Source of the DNA: Oscillospiraceae bacterium
GTDB taxonomy: Bacteria; Bacillota; Clostridia; Oscillospirales; Ruminococcaceae
Reading direction: 5' to 3'
Assembly (NCBI GenBank): GCA_022508965.1
Contig: JAFLUD010000004.1
Location: 1-46,931 of the forward strand
DNA length: 46,931 bases
Shown piece after piece: positions 44,893 to 46,931 of the stretch. Every line of letters starts with the position of its first letter. The first letter of the stretch is position 1. The translations under genes and the position numbers were made by a program. A model generated the notes under the pieces. That model was not told where the DNA came from and did no database searches. It saw only the letters and a program-made list of their open reading frames with translations.

Positions 44893-45534
44893 TTAGAATG
44901 CGGACAGCCGCTCCGCTGCTTTCCGCATAATTCTCCCCGCCTCGGTGATATCGGGCTTGGCGACAACCGCCGAAACGACCGCCGCGCCGTTTATTCCCAG
45001 ACCGTAAAGAGAACGTATATTCTCGGAATTTATCCCGCCTATCACCACAAACGGAATAGTCACCGCCGCGCGTATCTTGCTTATTATTTCGGGAGTCACC
45101 GCGCGCGTGTCGGATTTGGTATCCGTGGGGAACGCCGCGCCTACTCCGAGGTAGTCCGCGCCGTCCGCCTGAGCCTTAGCCGCTTCTTCGGGAAGCGCCG
45201 CGGAAACGCCGATTATCTTGCGCTCTCCGAGGAGCTTTCGCGCCTCTTTGCACGGGAGGTCTTTTTGTCCGAGGTGAACGCCGTCCGCGTCCGCCGCAAG
45301 GCAGATGTCAATGCGGTCGTTGATTATCAGCGGAACGTTCTTCGGCGCGGTGATCTTCTTTACTCTCACCGCAAGCTCGTAAAACTCGCGCGAGGAGCAG
45401 TCCTTTTCGCGCAGCTGAACCACCGACGCGCCGCCCGCGACCGCGCGCTCCACCGATTCCTCAATAGTCGCGCAGCTCATAAGACGCCTGTCCGTGACCA
45501 GATACAGCGTGTAGTCAACCTTGCTTTTATCCAT
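44893..45534 (-). CDS. thiE: Thiamine-phosphate synthase
   Basis: VVQLREKDCSSREFYELA, NDRIDICLAADADGVHLGQKDLP, GADYLGVGAAFPT, PFVVIGGINSENI. Confidence 0.95.
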   Translation of the reverse strand: MDKSKVDYTLYLVTDRRLMSCATIEESVERAVAGGASVVQLREKDCSSREFYELAVRVKKITAPKNVPLIINDRIDICLAADADGVHLGQKDLPCKEARKLLGERKIIGVSAALPEEAAKAQADGADYLGVGAAFPTDTKSDTRAVTPEIISKIRAAVTIPFVVIGGINSENIRSLYGLGINGAAVVSAVVAKPDITEAGRIMRKAAERLSAF

Positions 45535-46324
45535 TGATCCTTATCCTCTCCGCGAAAATTTCCCTATCCATTCCGGCGGCGTCAAAAAGTCCCGCGCGAA
45601 AGCTGCCCATACCTTTACAGCTTGGGGAATTCTCGGAAATTTCCCCGCAGATCCCCATAAAAGCTACTCCGAAAGCCGCCGCGGAAAACGGATCGCAGAC
45701 CGCCGAAAACGCCGCCGCCAGCGCGGAAGTCATATCGCCCGCGCCCGTCACCTTTTTGAGCCTGCCGGTGCCGTTTAACAGCTGCACCGCGCGGTCGCCG
45801 TCGGTTATGATATCCTCCGCGCCCGTCACCGCGCAAACGCAGTCATACTGCCGCGCAACGTCCGCTGCGGCGGTGAGATTCAAGCCCTTGTTCGGCTCGG
45901 CGCAGCTGTCAACGCCGCTCGACTGCACGGGAATCCCACCCATAAACAGCAGCTCGGAGAGGTTTCCGCGAATTATCGAGACTTTTATCTCGGAGAGTAT
46001 TTGCCGCGCGGCGTTCTTGCGAAACTGAGTAAGCTGTACCCCGACAGGGTCGAGCGTTACGGGTATCCCCGCCTTGTTCGCGGCTTTTCCCGCGGCAATA
46101 ACAGCCGCGATATGCCGCTCGGAGAGCGTTCCCAGATTAAGAACAAGCGCGTCCGCCGCAAGCGTTACCTCAACCACCTCGGCAGGATCGTCCGCCATGA
46201 TCGGAGACGCGCCCACAGCCAGCAGCATATTCGCCGTATCGCCCGCCGTTACATAGTTCGTAATGCAGTGGATAAGCGGCTTTTTTTCGCGCAGAGCGCC
46301 AAGCGCCTCGGCAAAGTCGGTCAT
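45527..46324 (-). CDS. thiM: Hydroxyethylthiazole kinase
   Basis: PLIHCITNYVTAGDTANMLLAVGASPIMADDPAEV, VTLDPVG, VTGAGDMTSALAAAF. Confidence 0.95.
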   Translation of the reverse strand: MTDFAEALGALREKKPLIHCITNYVTAGDTANMLLAVGASPIMADDPAEVVEVTLAADALVLNLGTLSERHIAAVIAAGKAANKAGIPVTLDPVGVQLTQFRKNAARQILSEIKVSIIRGNLSELLFMGGIPVQSSGVDSCAEPNKGLNLTAAADVARQYDCVCAVTGAEDIITDGDRAVQLLNGTGRLKKVTGAGDMTSALAAAFSAVCDPFSAAAFGVAFMGICGEISENSPSCKGMGSFRAGLFDAAGMDREIFAERIRING

Positions 46325-46887
46325 TTTGATTTAACACTCGCTTTCTCACGTTTAGTGTGTTCGTCGACAAAGAACTTGTCCAGTACTCTTGTACGCTTCA
46401 TTGTTGTAACTACAACGGCGGCGACGACAGTACCCACAACACAGGATATAAAGAACGGGGTCACATACATAAACAGCGTGGTTTCCTTTGCGATACCGAA
46501 GATCAGCGCCACAGGAACCGCCACAAGCCCGCCGATAACCGACGTTCCGAAAAGCTCGCCGACATACGCGGCAGGCAGCTTAATTCCAAGGGATTTTTTC
46601 TTGAACACCCAGTGGAACATCGCCCCTGCCAAAAACGAGCCTATCATCGAACCGGGGAATGCCAGCGGCGTGCCAAATCCCAGAAGATTGCGGATAAGAG
46701 CCGCGCAAAATCCTGTTCCCATAGCCCACCACGGACCTAAGTACACGCCCGCTAAGATGTTCACGAAATGCTGAGTAGGACTGCACGTCGCTCCCAGAAA
46801 CGGGAACTTTATGAAGTACGATCCTACGATTGCCAGCGCCGTCAGAAACGCCGCCATACAGAGCTTGTGAATGTTGGTTTTTTTCAT
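46321..46887 (-). CDS. thiW: Energy-coupling-factor S component ThiW
   Basis: PFLGATCSPTQHFVNILAGVYLGPWWAMGTGFCAALIRNLLGFGTPLAFPGSMIGSFLAG; ATGA overlap with thiM. Confidence 0.9.
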   Translation of the reverse strand: MKKTNIHKLCMAAFLTALAIVGSYFIKFPFLGATCSPTQHFVNILAGVYLGPWWAMGTGFCAALIRNLLGFGTPLAFPGSMIGSFLAGAMFHWVFKKKSLGIKLPAAYVGELFGTSVIGGLVAVPVALIFGIAKETTLFMYVTPFFISCVVGTVVAAVVVTTMKRTRVLDKFFVDEHTKREKASVKSK

Positions 46888-46903
46888 AATGATACCTCTT
46901 TCC

Positions 46904-46928
46904 GCGCGGTTATTTTCAGCGACCGCGC
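46904..46928 (-). promoter_or_regulatory. Hairpin directly upstream of thiW RBS, possible riboswitch expression platform
   Basis: GCGCGGT...ACCGCGC, 7 bp; upstream sequence is outside the window. Confidence 0.4.
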
Positions 46929-46931
46929 AAT

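Noticed and set aside
1-46931. tRNA, rRNA, CRISPR arrays, transposases, prophage genes
   Set aside because: Looked for by eye on both strands; nothing convincing. tRNAscan-SE, Infernal and a CRISPR finder would settle this.

Overview
This 46.9 kb window looks like a low-to-mid GC Clostridia-type chromosome segment; the taxon is inferred from gene content, not searched. Most of it is ordinary: metG (partial), a CdaR/PucR-like regulator, ftsEX, an S41 protease, greA, lysS, tag, htpG with a perfect CIRCE operator, rpsF-ssb-rpsR, glgP, a PflX-like radical SAM protein, an XRE regulator with membrane helices, and thiW-thiM-thiE. The centre (about 17.3-42.2 kb) holds two adjacent surface-appendage systems. 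One is a Gram-positive type IV pilus locus: pilC, a pilM-pilN fusion, pilO, a large PilX-like protein with a Cys-rich segment, five prepilins, pilD with a large insertion, pilB and pilT. The other is a late flagellar operon (flgM-like, flgN, flgK, an oversized flgL, DUF6470/yviE-like, fliW, csrA, fliD, fliS, fliT-like) behind a near-consensus sigma-28 promoter. The observations most worth following are: (i) a repeated beta-rich module apparently shared by the expanded FlgL and FliD; (ii) the major-pilin leader, with a perfect TTGACA-N17-TATAAT promoter, two tandem hairpins and GGA motifs compatible with CsrA control; (iii) a ~107-bp nearly self-complementary element abutting the rpsR stop codon; (iv) a cluster of palindromes with GCGAAGC turns plus a 36-bp direct repeat upstream of ftsE; (v) a duplicated lipoprotein unit with a truncated gene remnant between the copies; and (vi) a Cys-rich insertion in the PilX-like protein. 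No tRNA, rRNA, CRISPR array or transposase gene was recognised.
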